Part shown: positions 12,837 to 21,481 of the stretch, one piece after another
Position numbering within the stretch: the first letter of the stretch is position 1
Layout: every line of letters starts with the position of its first letter
IMG/VR virus record: IMGVR_UViG_3300037557_000308
Location: 1 to 47,848 of that record
Origin: a virus
Length of the DNA stretch: 47,848 nt
Strand: one strand, 5' to 3'
The notes under the pieces: generated by a model
The model's input: only the letters and a program-made list of their open reading frames with translations
What the model was told of the DNA's origin: nothing
Database searches by the model: none
Program-made: the position numbers and the translations under genes

Positions 12837-15328
12837 GGTATTACACGAACGTTCAGATGGTCGGCAACGACTTTCTGGTCCGTGGATATGAAAATGGTAA
12901 ATCATTCACTGCCAGAGAGAGTTACCAACCTACATTATTTGTACCTAGCAAAAAGAAAACACAATTCAAGACGCTTGATGGACGCTATGTCCAGAGCATA
13001 CAACCAGGAACAGTCAGAGAATGTCGTGAGTTCGTACGTACCCATGAGAACGTAGAGAACTTTGACATCTATGGGAACAATCGATATATCTATCAGTATA
13101 TCTCAGATAAGTATCCTGAAGATCAGATCGACTTTGATCTGAAGAAGATGAAACTCGTTACTATTGACATTGAGGTGTCAGCAGAACGAGGATTCCCTAC
13201 CGTTGAGGCATGTGATGAGGAGATGCTGTGCATCACCCTTCAAAACTATGCTTCAAAACGTATCTTGACGTTTGGTATTGGTAAGTATAACAATACTGAT
13301 CCTATGGTCAAGTATGTTGAGTGTAATGATGAGTACGATTTACTCCAGCACTTTATTACATATTGGCAAGGGGATCCTCCTGAGGTCATCACTGGATGGA
13401 ACTGTCAACTGTATGACATCCCATACCTTGCCAAGAGGATTGCTCGTGTCCTGGGCGAGAAGCAAGCAAAGAAACTGTCTCCGTGGGGTCTACTGACCTC
13501 TGAAGAGACTTATATCATGGGTCGTCCACACCTGGTGTATGACATTGGTGGGGTCACAGTGCTTGACTACATGGATCTGTACAAGAAATTCACGTACAAG
13601 GCACAGGAAAGTTATAGATTAGACTACATTGGAGAGGTTGAACTTGGTCAGAAGAAACTTGACCACAGTGAGTTCGATACCTTCCGTGAGTTTTACACAA
13701 AGGACTGGCAAAAGTTTGTCAGGTACAACATCCAAGACGTGAGACTGGTTGACTCCCTTGAGGAGAAGATGAAACTCATCGAACTGGCAGTCACGATGGC
13801 ATTTGACGCTAAGGTGAACTTCACTGACGTGTTTTACCAAGTGCGGATGTGGGATATGATCATCTATAACAACCTGAAGAAAAAGGGTATTGTTATTCCT
13901 CCCAAGAAAGATGCAAATAAAAACGAAAAATATGCTGGTGCATATGTAAAAGAACCTATACCTGGCATTTATGAGTGGGTCGTGAGTTTTGACTTGAACT
14001 CTCTATACCCACACCTCATCATGCAGTACAATATCTCTCCCGAGACTCTGTTAGATGATAGGTATCCTAACGTCAGTGTTGATAAACTCCTGAATGAAGA
14101 AGTAGACTTGTCTGGACTAACAGACACCACCGTATGCCCCAACGGGGCACAGTTTACTAAGAAAGTTAGGGGATTTCTTCCCAAACTTATGGAGAAAATC
14201 TACAGTGAACGGGTTGTCTTCAAGAAGAAGATGATCAAAGCAAAGCAGGAGTATGAAAAAACTCCTACAAAGGAGTTAGAGAAGGAGATTGCCCGGTGTA
14301 ACAACATCCAGATGGCAAAGAAGATTCAACTCAACTCTGCTTATGGTGCTATTGGTAACAATTACTTCCGCTATTATAAACTAGCAAACGCAGAAGCAAT
14401 TACCTTGTCTGGTCAGTTCAGTATCCGCTGGATTGAGAACAAGATGAACCAATATCTAAACAAAATCTTGAAAACTGAGGGTGAAGACTATGTTATTGCT
14501 AGTGACACTGACTCTATCTATCTCAATATGGGTCCTCTGGTCGAAACTGTATACACAGGGAGAGAAAAAACTACTGAAGGCGTTGTCGATTTCCTTGATA
14601 AGGTCTGTTCGATGGAACTTGAGAAGTATATTTCGAGTTCTTACGAAGCGTTGGCGACCTATGTGAACGCATACGAACAGAAGATGTTCATGAAGAGGGA
14701 AACTATCGCTGAACGTGGTATTTGGACCGCTAAGAAGCGATACATCCTCAACGCATGGGACATTGAGGGTGTTAGGTTTTCTGAACCGAAACTCAAGATC
14801 ATGGGCATTGAAGCAGTAAAGTCATCGACTCCTGCACCTTGTCGTCAGATGATCAAAGACGCTCTGAAGATCATCATGAGTAAAACTGAAACTGATGTTA
14901 TCAATTACATTGAGGACATGCGTCGTGAGTTCAATAAGATGGATCCTGCTAGAGTTTCATTCCCTAGATCATGCAACAATGTGGATAAGTACAAGAGTAA
15001 TTTGTCTATCTACGCCAAGGGTACACCTATCCATGTGAGAGGTGCACTTCTATACAATCACTATATCAAGAAGGCAGATCTTGGATCTAAATATAGTGCT
15101 ATCAACAACGGAGACAAGATCAAGTTCTGCTATCTCACCAAACCGAACATAATCCAAGAGAATGTTATCTCTTTTGTTGGTGACTTCCCCAAAGAACTAG
15201 GTCTAACTCAGTATGTTGACTATAATTTGATGTTTGACAAAGCATTCCTTGAACCACTCAAGGCGGTGTTAGATGCTATCGGGTGGTCTGTTGAAAGGCA
15301 GGCAACTCTGGATCTTTTCTTTGTCTAA
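12833..15328 (+). CDS. 43: Family B DNA polymerase gp43
   Basis: This 831-residue family B DNA polymerase is slightly shorter than T4 gp43 (898). Exonuclease motifs are IDIEVS (111-116, DxE), GWNCQLYDIPYL and YNIQDVRLV. Polymerase motifs are SFDLNSLYPHLI (about 384), KIQLNSAYGAIGN and ASDTDSIY (556-563) with the catalytic Asp pair. KKRYILNAWD is the KxY-type motif. It copies phage DNA with proofreading, tethered by gp45. It starts within the end of the Sm-like gene (ATGA). T4 gp43 regulates its own translation; no operator could be identified here. Confidence 0.97.
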   Translation: MRYYTNVQMVGNDFLVRGYENGKSFTARESYQPTLFVPSKKKTQFKTLDGRYVQSIQPGTVRECREFVRTHENVENFDIYGNNRYIYQYISDKYPEDQIDFDLKKMKLVTIDIEVSAERGFPTVEACDEEMLCITLQNYASKRILTFGIGKYNNTDPMVKYVECNDEYDLLQHFITYWQGDPPEVITGWNCQLYDIPYLAKRIARVLGEKQAKKLSPWGLLTSEETYIMGRPHLVYDIGGVTVLDYMDLYKKFTYKAQESYRLDYIGEVELGQKKLDHSEFDTFREFYTKDWQKFVRYNIQDVRLVDSLEEKMKLIELAVTMAFDAKVNFTDVFYQVRMWDMIIYNNLKKKGIVIPPKKDANKNEKYAGAYVKEPIPGIYEWVVSFDLNSLYPHLIMQYNISPETLLDDRYPNVSVDKLLNEEVDLSGLTDTTVCPNGAQFTKKVRGFLPKLMEKIYSERVVFKKKMIKAKQEYEKTPTKELEKEIARCNNIQMAKKIQLNSAYGAIGNNYFRYYKLANAEAITLSGQFSIRWIENKMNQYLNKILKTEGEDYVIASDTDSIYLNMGPLVETVYTGREKTTEGVVDFLDKVCSMELEKYISSSYEALATYVNAYEQKMFMKRETIAERGIWTAKKRYILNAWDIEGVRFSEPKLKIMGIEAVKSSTPAPCRQMIKDALKIIMSKTETDVINYIEDMRREFNKMDPARVSFPRSCNNVDKYKSNLSIYAKGTPIHVRGALLYNHYIKKADLGSKYSAINNGDKIKFCYLTKPNIIQENVISFVGDFPKELGLTQYVDYNLMFDKAFLEPLKAVLDAIGWSVERQATLDLFFV

Positions 15329-15337
15329 TGCTATAAT
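15329..15337 (+). promoter_or_regulatory. Extended -10 promoter (TGCTATAAT)
   Basis: TG-C-TATAAT at 15329-15337 begins directly after the gp43 stop codon and lies about 20 bases before ATG 15358. No good -35 box is seen; extended -10 promoters can work without one. Confidence 0.5.
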
Positions 15338-15357
15338 CTAAACACTACTAGGACAAT

Positions 15358-15528
15358 ATGGACCTCCCTATCAATGATCAGGAATTGGTAACCATCATCA
15401 ACGCTTTGCGTTTAGGTGGTGATACCTCTCTCTATCAAAAATTGGTTAGAATCAAAGACATTCGTGCCGACAATCCCGGCGGACCCTACAAAAAAATTGC
15501 TAGGGAACAATTCGGTTACGTTATTTGA
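15358..15528 (+). CDS. Small hypothetical protein (56 aa)
   Basis: The product begins MDLPINDQELVTIINALRLG. It contains a Lys/Arg-rich middle (YQKLVRIKDIRADNPGGPYK) and a conserved-looking GGPYKKIAREQFG end. Start ATG 15358 has weak Shine-Dalgarno support (AGGA at 15350-15353, four bases upstream). An extended -10 promoter precedes it. Its last bases lie just before the probable start of the next gene. Function unknown. Confidence 0.6.
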   Translation: MDLPINDQELVTIINALRLGGDTSLYQKLVRIKDIRADNPGGPYKKIAREQFGYVI

Positions 15529-15538
15529 GACAAATCTT

Positions 15539-15997
15539 GTGTTTTTTGATAAAGTAAGTCTGGTTACTGGGGGATTTGACCCTATCCATAGCGGGCATCT
15601 GCATTATTTTGATTGTGCTAAAGACTTTTCGGACTACTTAGTTGTAGGACTGAACGGTGACCCTTGGTTGAAGCGTAAGAAAGGTCAGTATTTTCAATCT
15701 TGGACTGAACGTGCTGACATTGTGAGGCATCTTGACATGGTTGATGCTGTGATATCCTGGGATGATGCTGATGATAGTGCTTGTGGTGCCATCGACAAGT
15801 GTCTAGAAATCTCAGAGACTGTTGTCTTCTGTAATGGAGGAGACAGAGGTGCAACTAACACTCCAGAACTACAAAAGTTCAAGGATAACCCCCGAGTTAT
15901 TTTTGAATGGGGTGTTGGTGGAAACAACAAAATGAACAGCAGTTCTTGGATTCTTCATGGATACTTTGAACGGCAACAAAAATTATTAGGTATTTGA
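15539..15997 (+). CDS. Cytidylyltransferase-like nucleotidyltransferase
   Basis: This 152-residue protein carries the HIGH-type motif: GGFDPIHSGHLHYF with H17-S-G-H20. It also has NGDPWLKRKKGQ and the late SSSWIL segment. It belongs to the cytidylyltransferase group that includes glycerol-3-phosphate cytidylyltransferase and HldE/RfaE-type enzymes; these join a nucleotide to a phosphorylated sugar or alcohol. An open frame extends upstream to 15416, but that stretch belongs to the previous gene in another frame. GTG 15539 gives MFFDKVSLVTGGFDPIH. The substrate is unknown; surface-sugar activation is plausible. Confidence 0.8.
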   Translation: MFFDKVSLVTGGFDPIHSGHLHYFDCAKDFSDYLVVGLNGDPWLKRKKGQYFQSWTERADIVRHLDMVDAVISWDDADDSACGAIDKCLEISETVVFCNGGDRGATNTPELQKFKDNPRVIFEWGVGGNNKMNSSSWILHGYFERQQKLLGI

Positions 15998-15998
15998 A

Positions 15999-17003
15999 AT
16001 GGATTTTCTAAAAGATGTAATCAAAGAGATTGGTGATGAGTACACCCAATTGGCATCAGATGTCGATGAAACTGAGAGATTCGTTGATACTGGTTCTTAT
16101 ATCTTCAATGCCCTTGTTAGTGGTAGCATATTTGGTGGTATCAGTGGAGACAAAATTACAGCAATTGCCGGAGAGACCTCTACCGGTAAGACCTTCTTCT
16201 CCCTTGCGGTAGTCAAGAACTTCTTGGAGAAGCACCCTGACGGTGGTGTCATGTATTTTGATACCGAGTCTGCTATCAAGAAGGGTATGCTGATCGAGCG
16301 TGGCATTGATCTGGAAAGGTTTGGTCACGTGCAGGTTGTTACCATCGAACAGTTCCGTAACCGGGCACTGAAGATTGTTGACAAATATCTTGCTTTAGAT
16401 GAAAAGGATCGCAAACCTTTGATGTTTGTACTAGACTCTCTGGGAATGCTCTCCACTGAAAAGGAGATCAGGGATGTCTTAGATGACAAACAGGTCCGTG
16501 ACATGACGAAGAGTCAACTTGTCAAGGGCACATTCAGAATGCTCACACTAAAACTCGGTCAAGCAAATGTTCCACTCATTGTCACCAACCATACGTATGA
16601 TGTCATCGGAGCTTACGTACCAACTAAAGAGATGGGAGGAGGTTCTGGACTCAAGTATGCAGCAAGTACAATCATCTATCTCAGCAAAAAGAAAGAAAAG
16701 GATGGAACAGAAGTCATTGGAAACATTATCAAGGCTAAGGCAGTCAAGTCACGTCTGAGTAAAGAGAACCGTGAAGTTACTGTGCGTCTCTATTACGATG
16801 AGCGTGGTCTTGATAGATATTTTGGTCTTCTTGAACTCGGTGAAATCTCTGGGATTATAAAGAAGGTTGGAAATCGCTATGAGATTGGTGACAAGAAAGT
16901 GTATGCCAAAGAAGTGTACAGCAACCCTGAGAAGTATTTCACTCCAGAGTTGATGGAACAACTTGATGAAGCAGCAGGTAAAGAGTTTACTTATGGTAGT
17001 TGA
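15999..17003 (+). CDS. uvsX: Recombinase UvsX (RecA-like)
   Basis: This 334-residue RecA-like recombinase has Walker A GETSTGKT (58-65) and a Walker B region near LMFVLDSLGML. It forms filaments on single-stranded DNA and pairs it with duplex DNA, driving recombination-dependent replication and repair in T4-like phages. Length is close to T4 UvsX (391) minus the T4 C-terminal tail. The gene starts one base after the previous stop (15998 is the only base between them), and the next gene overlaps its 3' end. Confidence 0.96.
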   Translation: MDFLKDVIKEIGDEYTQLASDVDETERFVDTGSYIFNALVSGSIFGGISGDKITAIAGETSTGKTFFSLAVVKNFLEKHPDGGVMYFDTESAIKKGMLIERGIDLERFGHVQVVTIEQFRNRALKIVDKYLALDEKDRKPLMFVLDSLGMLSTEKEIRDVLDDKQVRDMTKSQLVKGTFRMLTLKLGQANVPLIVTNHTYDVIGAYVPTKEMGGGSGLKYAASTIIYLSKKKEKDGTEVIGNIIKAKAVKSRLSKENREVTVRLYYDERGLDRYFGLLELGEISGIIKKVGNRYEIGDKKVYAKEVYSNPEKYFTPELMEQLDEAAGKEFTYGS

Positions 17004-17652
17004 TCTACCACTATTCCCTATACCAATATCTCTTTACAATTTTGGAGAAGACAATCACGAACTAAACGTTGATTTAGTTACTGATATACTCAAAGAACAA
17101 GATAGAGATCCCGATGGTTTGACTCAATCAAACCTTGGTGGGTGGCATAGTAGTTCTGGTTTAGAGGATAGATACGAAAGTTTTAGTGCTCTCAAAAAAC
17201 AGATAGAGGATAGTGCTAATGACTATTGTGTCAAGCATGGGTATCTGTCTGGACTTGTTTGTCAACAGTTGTGGGCAAATGTAAATCAGAATGGTGACAT
17301 GACTGTTGGTCACCATCATGGCGTGTCAGCGTTGACGGGGGTATATTACCCTGTACAATCCATCGTTGACAACGATTGTAACTTCAGTTATAGTGACACG
17401 AACCCAATACAAGCAGGTATATGGGATGGTAAGAAGGGTGGATCTATCTATTTCCAAGATCCTTCTTATGGTTTGAAAACAGGACTTAGAAAGGATGACA
17501 GTCCAAGTGCATACAACTTGGATGCATACTACACCTACCCTGTTGCCGGACTTCTAATTGTATTCCCCTCATACCTAACTCACGCAGTGCTACCATTCAG
17601 AGAAGAACAAACCAAAAGACTGAGCATTTCTTTTACTGCTGTGTATAGATGA
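16993..17652 (+). CDS. 2-oxoglutarate/Fe(II)-dependent oxygenase
   Basis: This 219-residue protein matches cyanophage 2OG-Fe(II) oxygenases of the TIGR02466-like type. HHH at 107-109 in GHHHGVSALTGVYY supplies metal ligands; H198 (YLTHAV) and R210 (KRLSISF) fit the distal His and 2-oxoglutarate-binding Arg. These enzymes hydroxylate small molecules, peptides or nucleic acids using O2. ATG 16993 lies inside the end of uvsX; the TTG at 16963 is rejected because it would extend the overlap. The target is unknown. It is the first of four such oxygenases in the window. Confidence 0.82.
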   Translation: MVVDLPLFPIPISLYNFGEDNHELNVDLVTDILKEQDRDPDGLTQSNLGGWHSSSGLEDRYESFSALKKQIEDSANDYCVKHGYLSGLVCQQLWANVNQNGDMTVGHHHGVSALTGVYYPVQSIVDNDCNFSYSDTNPIQAGIWDGKKGGSIYFQDPSYGLKTGLRKDDSPSAYNLDAYYTYPVAGLLIVFPSYLTHAVLPFREEQTKRLSISFTAVYR

Positions 17653-19040
17653 CAGAAAGAGTACCACTATCAATTCTCACCAACCTGGTACACGATGAAG
17701 AGTATGCTCGGCAAGTTGTTCCGTTCATCGAACCAGATTACTTTGAAGAGCATACTGATCGCGTAGTATATGAGCAGGTTGCTGAGTATCTAACGAAGTA
17801 TGATACGATTCCAACCAAAGAAGCACTTCAAATTGAAGTCGGATCTCGAACAGATCTTACCGAAGATGAGTTTCAGTTGATAGAGAAGTTGGTTTCCTCT
17901 TTAGAATTAGAGGAGAAACCAAACTCATCATGGTTGCTTGATACCACTGAGAAATGGTGTAAGGATAGAGCAATCTACCTTGCTCTAATCAAGAGTATTC
18001 AAGTTGCTGATGGTAATGACGATAAACTTTCTCCTGATGCTATCCCAGGTATCCTTTCCGATGCTCTTGCTGTAGGGTTTGATCAGCATGTGGGTCATGA
18101 CTACATTGATGACTCAGAAGATCGTTACGCATATTATCATCGAGTTGAAAATAAAATTCCTTTTGATCTTGATTACTTCAATAAGATTACATCAGGTGGA
18201 CTCAGTGATAAGACACTCAACATCGCTCTAGCTGGCACAGGTGTCGGTAAGTCTTTGTTTATGTGTCACGTTGCTGCTAGTGTTCTTCTTCAAGGAAAGA
18301 ACGTTTTGTATATTACAATGGAGATGTCCGAAGAAAAGATTGCTGAAAGAATTGATGCCAATCTTCTTGATGTCAACATCCAAGATATACAGGATCTTCC
18401 TGAACAAGTTTTCTCAAAGAAGATCGCAAAGATTTCTGCAAAAACTACAGGACATTTGATTGTCAAGGAGTATCCAACTGCTTCTGCACACTCCGGACAT
18501 TTCCGTGCCTTGATGCAGGAACTGAAGATGAAGAAAAACTTCTCTCCTGATATTATCTTCATTGACTATCTAAACATTTGTGCATCTTCACGATATAGAG
18601 GTGCTACTAACATCAATAGTTACACTTATGTGAAGGCGATCGCAGAGGAACTGCGTGGTCTAGCAGTGGAGTTGGGTGTTCCTATTGTCTCTGCTACTCA
18701 AACCACACGATCTGGTTATGGTAGTTCTGATCCTAACCTGACAGATACTTCAGAGTCTTTTGGTCTTCCTGCTACTGCTGATCTTATGTTTGCTTTGGTT
18801 AGTACAGAGGAGATGGAACAACTCAATCAAATTATGGTCAAGCAGTTGAAGAATCGTTACAACGATATCAATATGAACAAGAGATTTGTAGTTGGGATTG
18901 ACCGTGCCAAAATGAGATTGTACGACTGCGAGCAGACAGCACAGGATGACCTGGTTGACGACATCGTAGAAGTGCAGTACAATGCAAAGGAAGACAACAC
19001 TAAGTCTAAATCTAAATTCGACGATTTCAAATGGGAGTAA
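17649..19040 (+). CDS. 41: Replicative DNA helicase gp41 (DnaB-like)
   Basis: This 463-residue helicase has Walker A AGTGVGKS (195-202), Walker B with DIIFIDYLNIC and a DnaB-type C-terminal RecA fold. It is a hexameric 5'-3' helicase that moves on the lagging strand and works with the gp61 primase. T4 gp41 has 475 residues. The acidic C-terminal tail (about 435-463) is Lys/Asp rich and may contact partners. It overlaps the oxygenase by ATGA and the MazG gene by ten bases. Confidence 0.96.
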   Translation: MTERVPLSILTNLVHDEEYARQVVPFIEPDYFEEHTDRVVYEQVAEYLTKYDTIPTKEALQIEVGSRTDLTEDEFQLIEKLVSSLELEEKPNSSWLLDTTEKWCKDRAIYLALIKSIQVADGNDDKLSPDAIPGILSDALAVGFDQHVGHDYIDDSEDRYAYYHRVENKIPFDLDYFNKITSGGLSDKTLNIALAGTGVGKSLFMCHVAASVLLQGKNVLYITMEMSEEKIAERIDANLLDVNIQDIQDLPEQVFSKKIAKISAKTTGHLIVKEYPTASAHSGHFRALMQELKMKKNFSPDIIFIDYLNICASSRYRGATNINSYTYVKAIAEELRGLAVELGVPIVSATQTTRSGYGSSDPNLTDTSESFGLPATADLMFALVSTEEMEQLNQIMVKQLKNRYNDINMNKRFVVGIDRAKMRLYDCEQTAQDDLVDDIVEVQYNAKEDNTKSKSKFDDFKWE

Positions 19041-19432
19041 ATTTTACAAACTATCAACGCTTTGTCAACGGAGTGACAAGTAAAGAATCTCAAGATTCTG
19101 ATGCTTTCATTTACCGTTTGCAAGAACTTGGTGGTGATGTTGCAATCCAACGTCTTCTAACTGCTGCTGTAGGCATCTCTGCTGAAGGTGGTGAGTTTAT
19201 GGAGATCGTAAAGAAAATGATTTTCCAAGGAAAACCTGCCAACGAAGAAAACTTGTACCACCTGAAACGAGAATTGGGTGATGTGATGTGGTATGTGGCA
19301 CAAGCATGTCTGGCATTGGATGTTGACATGAATGATGTGCTAGATACAAACGTCAAGAAACTGGAAGCACGTTTCCCTGAGGGTACGTTCAACGAGTTTT
19401 ATTCGGAGAATCGTCAGCAAGGTGACATCTGA
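19031..19432 (+). CDS. mazG: MazG-like nucleotide pyrophosphohydrolase
   Basis: This 133-residue protein is a single-domain MazG: EGGEFMEIVKKMI, then LKRELGDVMWYVAQACLAL, gives the two helical metal-binding E/D motifs (ExxE and ExxD). MazG hydrolyses nucleoside triphosphates, including dNTPs, to monophosphates. In cyanophages it is common and has been proposed to affect ppGpp or nucleotide pools; phage MazG proteins tested prefer GTP and dGTP. It is tightly linked to gp41 and overlaps the next gene by 11 bases. Confidence 0.9.
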   Translation: MGVNFTNYQRFVNGVTSKESQDSDAFIYRLQELGGDVAIQRLLTAAVGISAEGGEFMEIVKKMIFQGKPANEENLYHLKRELGDVMWYVAQACLALDVDMNDVLDTNVKKLEARFPEGTFNEFYSENRQQGDI

Positions 19433-20108
19433 TTACTGCATCACATGTATCAAAATTGGTAACAAATTTGATGCTCAATACGTAAACAAACTTTATAATA
19501 TGGTGCGTCTCCAAACAGATGCACCCTTCTATTGCTTTACTGATGACGCATCAAACATCAACTCAGAAGTCAATGTTATTTCTATTGATGTATCTGAATA
19601 TCTAACTTGGGAAAACTGGTGGGCAGCATGGTGGAAGATCAAAATGTTTGTTCATCCAGACATTTCTTCCTATGCTAGAAAAATCTTTTTTGATCTTGAT
19701 GTTATCATACATGGGGATATATCTGAGGTTCTTGAGCATGATGCAAACTTTGCATTAGTCTACTCTACCTGGAAAGGGGTTCCATTCAAAATGCGTAACC
19801 CTAAAAAATCCCTATATAATTCGTCTATAATTGTTTGGAAGGAAGCGGCAGAAGTTCACAACTATTTCATGCAGTCACCTAAACAATTTGTGACAAATTA
19901 TGCTGGAACAGATGATTTTTATCATAACGAAAAGATAAAGAGAACTCAACTACCTCACTGTATCTACTCTTATAGAGACGGTGAATCCCCTAACCAATTG
20001 AATAGTTTCACATTGAGAGCAAATAAATCAATTGCTCTACTTCATCAGTATCCTAAGAATCATGAACTTGACAAACAGGTTCATCCGATAGTAAAATACT
20101 GGGTGTAG
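19422..20108 (+). CDS. Glycosyltransferase-like protein (GT-A fold)
   Basis: This 228-residue protein reads CITCIKIGNKFDAQYVNKLY near the start and has a DLD metal site at 91-93 (IFFDLDVIIHGD), the usual DxD of GT-A glycosyltransferases. The NSSIIVWK and GTDDFYHN regions are typical of the same fold. It probably transfers a sugar to a glycan or protein. Start GTG 19422 overlaps mazG by 11 bases and has GGAG 14 bases upstream; no closer ATG fits. Donor and acceptor are unknown. Confidence 0.72.
   Translation: MTSDYCITCIKIGNKFDAQYVNKLYNMVRLQTDAPFYCFTDDASNINSEVNVISIDVSEYLTWENWWAAWWKIKMFVHPDISSYARKIFFDLDVIIHGDISEVLEHDANFALVYSTWKGVPFKMRNPKKSLYNSSIIVWKEAAEVHNYFMQSPKQFVTNYAGTDDFYHNEKIKRTQLPHCIYSYRDGESPNQLNSFTLRANKSIALLHQYPKNHELDKQVHPIVKYWV
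20068..20097 (+). promoter_or_regulatory. Sigma-70-like promoter inside glycosyltransferase 3' end
   Basis: TTGACA (20068-20073) with TAAAAT (20092-20097) at an 18-base spacing lies about 75 bases before the DUF2061 gene. The spacing is one base longer than the other sites, so support is moderate. Confidence 0.4.
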
Positions 20109-20172
20109 AAACGAGGAGTGATGCTGCCTCTAGTAAAGATCGTCTTTGTAATAATAGCAATTTTTCATCAAC

Positions 20173-20427
20173 ATGTCTTTCGCATCCCCTAAGTGGTTTG
20201 AGCGTTTTCCTCGGACTATCGCTAAAGCAGTCACCTGGCGTTCTTGGATGATGGTCACCAACTCTGTGATTGGTTGGATTGTCTCCGGTAACCCCTGGAA
20301 AGGTCTTACTATTGGACTGATGGCACTGGTAATCAACTCCACGCTTTACCTCCTTCATGAGCGACTGTGGAACCGTAGCGACTGGAACCGTCGTACCACT
20401 ACTGATGGTGACCGCGTAGTTATCTAA
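20173..20427 (+). CDS. DUF2061 membrane protein
   Basis: This 84-residue protein matches DUF2061: AKAVTWRSWMMVTNSVIGWI then a second hydrophobic segment (GLTIGLMALVINSTLYLLHERLW). The WR...HERxW ends are typical. It is predicted to have two transmembrane helices. Function of the family is unknown. ATG 20173 follows no strong Shine-Dalgarno site. It is followed by a CTAAATA late motif before the TRAP-like gene. Confidence 0.82.
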   Translation: MSFASPKWFERFPRTIAKAVTWRSWMMVTNSVIGWIVSGNPWKGLTIGLMALVINSTLYLLHERLWNRSDWNRRTTTDGDRVVI

Positions 20428-20435
20428 TCGGTTTC

Positions 20436-20442
20436 CTAAATA
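20436..20442 (+). promoter_or_regulatory. Late promoter motif CTAAATA before the TRAP gene
   Basis: CTAAATA lies 25 bases before ATG 20468 in the short gap after the DUF2061 gene. Placement matches other late promoters in the window. Confidence 0.55.
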
Positions 20443-20467
20443 CCAATGTAATCGTGTCTTATATCCA

Positions 20468-21412
20468 ATGAAAACAATTCGCTGGGTTCTCGCCCATGAA
20501 CCAATTGAATTGTTCCTCAGAGCAGCAAAGCGTTTCAAAGCTTCCATGGAAGCGTGTGCTCCTGGAGAACTCAACGTTGAAATTCTAACTCTTTCTGAGT
20601 ATTCTGATAAGTATAAGGGTGGCGCTACAATCACCAAACATGATCTCCTCGAATTGATGGAGACTGGTGAAGTAGAGATGTCGCAGATGTATACGTCTAC
20701 ACTTGGTAGGAAGCATCACCGGGACATGTGGGCACTTGATATGCCTTTCTTGTTCCGTGACCATGACCACGCAAAAAATGTTCTGGAAGGTGAGGTTGGG
20801 CAATCTCTTCTCGACGGACTAAATAAGGATTCCAATGTTCAGGGTCTTGCATTCACCTATTCTGGTGGTTTCCGCATGATTCCTGCTAACAAGGAATTAC
20901 ACACAATTGAAGATTTTGAAGGAGTTCATCTCCGTTGTAACAAGTCTCCTATTGCCCAAGAGACCCTAAAAGCAGTTGGTGCAGTCCCTGTACCAATTGA
21001 ACTTGAACAGATCAATGAAGGTGTTCAAGAAGGTGCTATTGTTGGTGGTGAGTCTACCTATCCTCGTTTCTTCGGTCTGAAGCAAAACGAGTGTATGGAT
21101 ACTATCAATGACGCAGAGCATAGTCTCTTCCTTACTTCCATCATCGTTGCAAGCGACTTCTGGCAGACTCTTGACGAAGAGTTGAAAGGAAAAATCGAAG
21201 CAGCGTCCTTCGACGCAGCACGTGCTGAGCGTGTCTGGTCTGTTGAAGACATCGATGTTGTGAAATCTCAGTGTAAAGAAGAAGATATCACTGTTGTCAC
21301 CATGTCTGACTCAGAGCGTGGTCGTTTCAAGGATGCAACTGCACACTTGTACGATCAGTTCTCGGACATGTTCTCTGATGGTTTGCTTGATAGTATCAAG
21401 AACACCAAGTAA
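20468..21412 (+). CDS. TRAP transporter DctP-like substrate-binding protein, no signal peptide
   Basis: This 314-residue protein matches the DctP-family periplasmic binding proteins of TRAP transporters, which bind organic acids such as C4-dicarboxylates. Recognisable segments are MPFLFRDHDHAKNVLEG, the GGFRMI region, EGVHLRCNKSPIAQETLKA (which includes the family's substrate Arg) and PIELEQINEGVQEGAIVG. The family normally has a signal peptide of about 25 residues; here the mature fold begins at MKTIRWVLAHEP, so the product should be cytoplasmic. Membrane subunits DctQ/M are absent. It may have been reused as a cytoplasmic ligand sink or sensor. Confidence 0.85.
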   Translation: MKTIRWVLAHEPIELFLRAAKRFKASMEACAPGELNVEILTLSEYSDKYKGGATITKHDLLELMETGEVEMSQMYTSTLGRKHHRDMWALDMPFLFRDHDHAKNVLEGEVGQSLLDGLNKDSNVQGLAFTYSGGFRMIPANKELHTIEDFEGVHLRCNKSPIAQETLKAVGAVPVPIELEQINEGVQEGAIVGGESTYPRFFGLKQNECMDTINDAEHSLFLTSIIVASDFWQTLDEELKGKIEAASFDAARAERVWSVEDIDVVKSQCKEEDITVVTMSDSERGRFKDATAHLYDQFSDMFSDGLLDSIKNTK

Positions 21413-21430
21413 TCATCGAGATCATACCAT

Positions 21431-21438
21431 AATAAATA
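21431..21438 (+). promoter_or_regulatory. Late-promoter-like AATAAATA
   Basis: AATAAATA is followed at once by a terminator hairpin, with ATG 21482 downstream. It may be a weak late promoter for the PP-loop gene, but transcription would have to cross the hairpin. Confidence 0.3.
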
Positions 21439-21464
21439 ACCGGGGCACCTGTCCCGGTTTTTTT
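21438..21464 (+). terminator. Terminator after the TRAP-like gene
   Basis: AACCGGG (21438-21444) pairs with CCCGGTT (21453-21459) across an eight-base loop and runs into seven T's. It closes the TRAP gene. Confidence 0.88.
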
Positions 21465-21481
21465 GTATCTACTAATATATT

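Noticed and set aside
20121-20192. A short hydrophobic frame (MLPLVKIVFVIIAIFHQHVF) before DUF2061
   Set aside because: The GAGGAG site is only two bases from the ATG, and the frame overlaps the DUF2061 start. Support is too weak to list as a gene.
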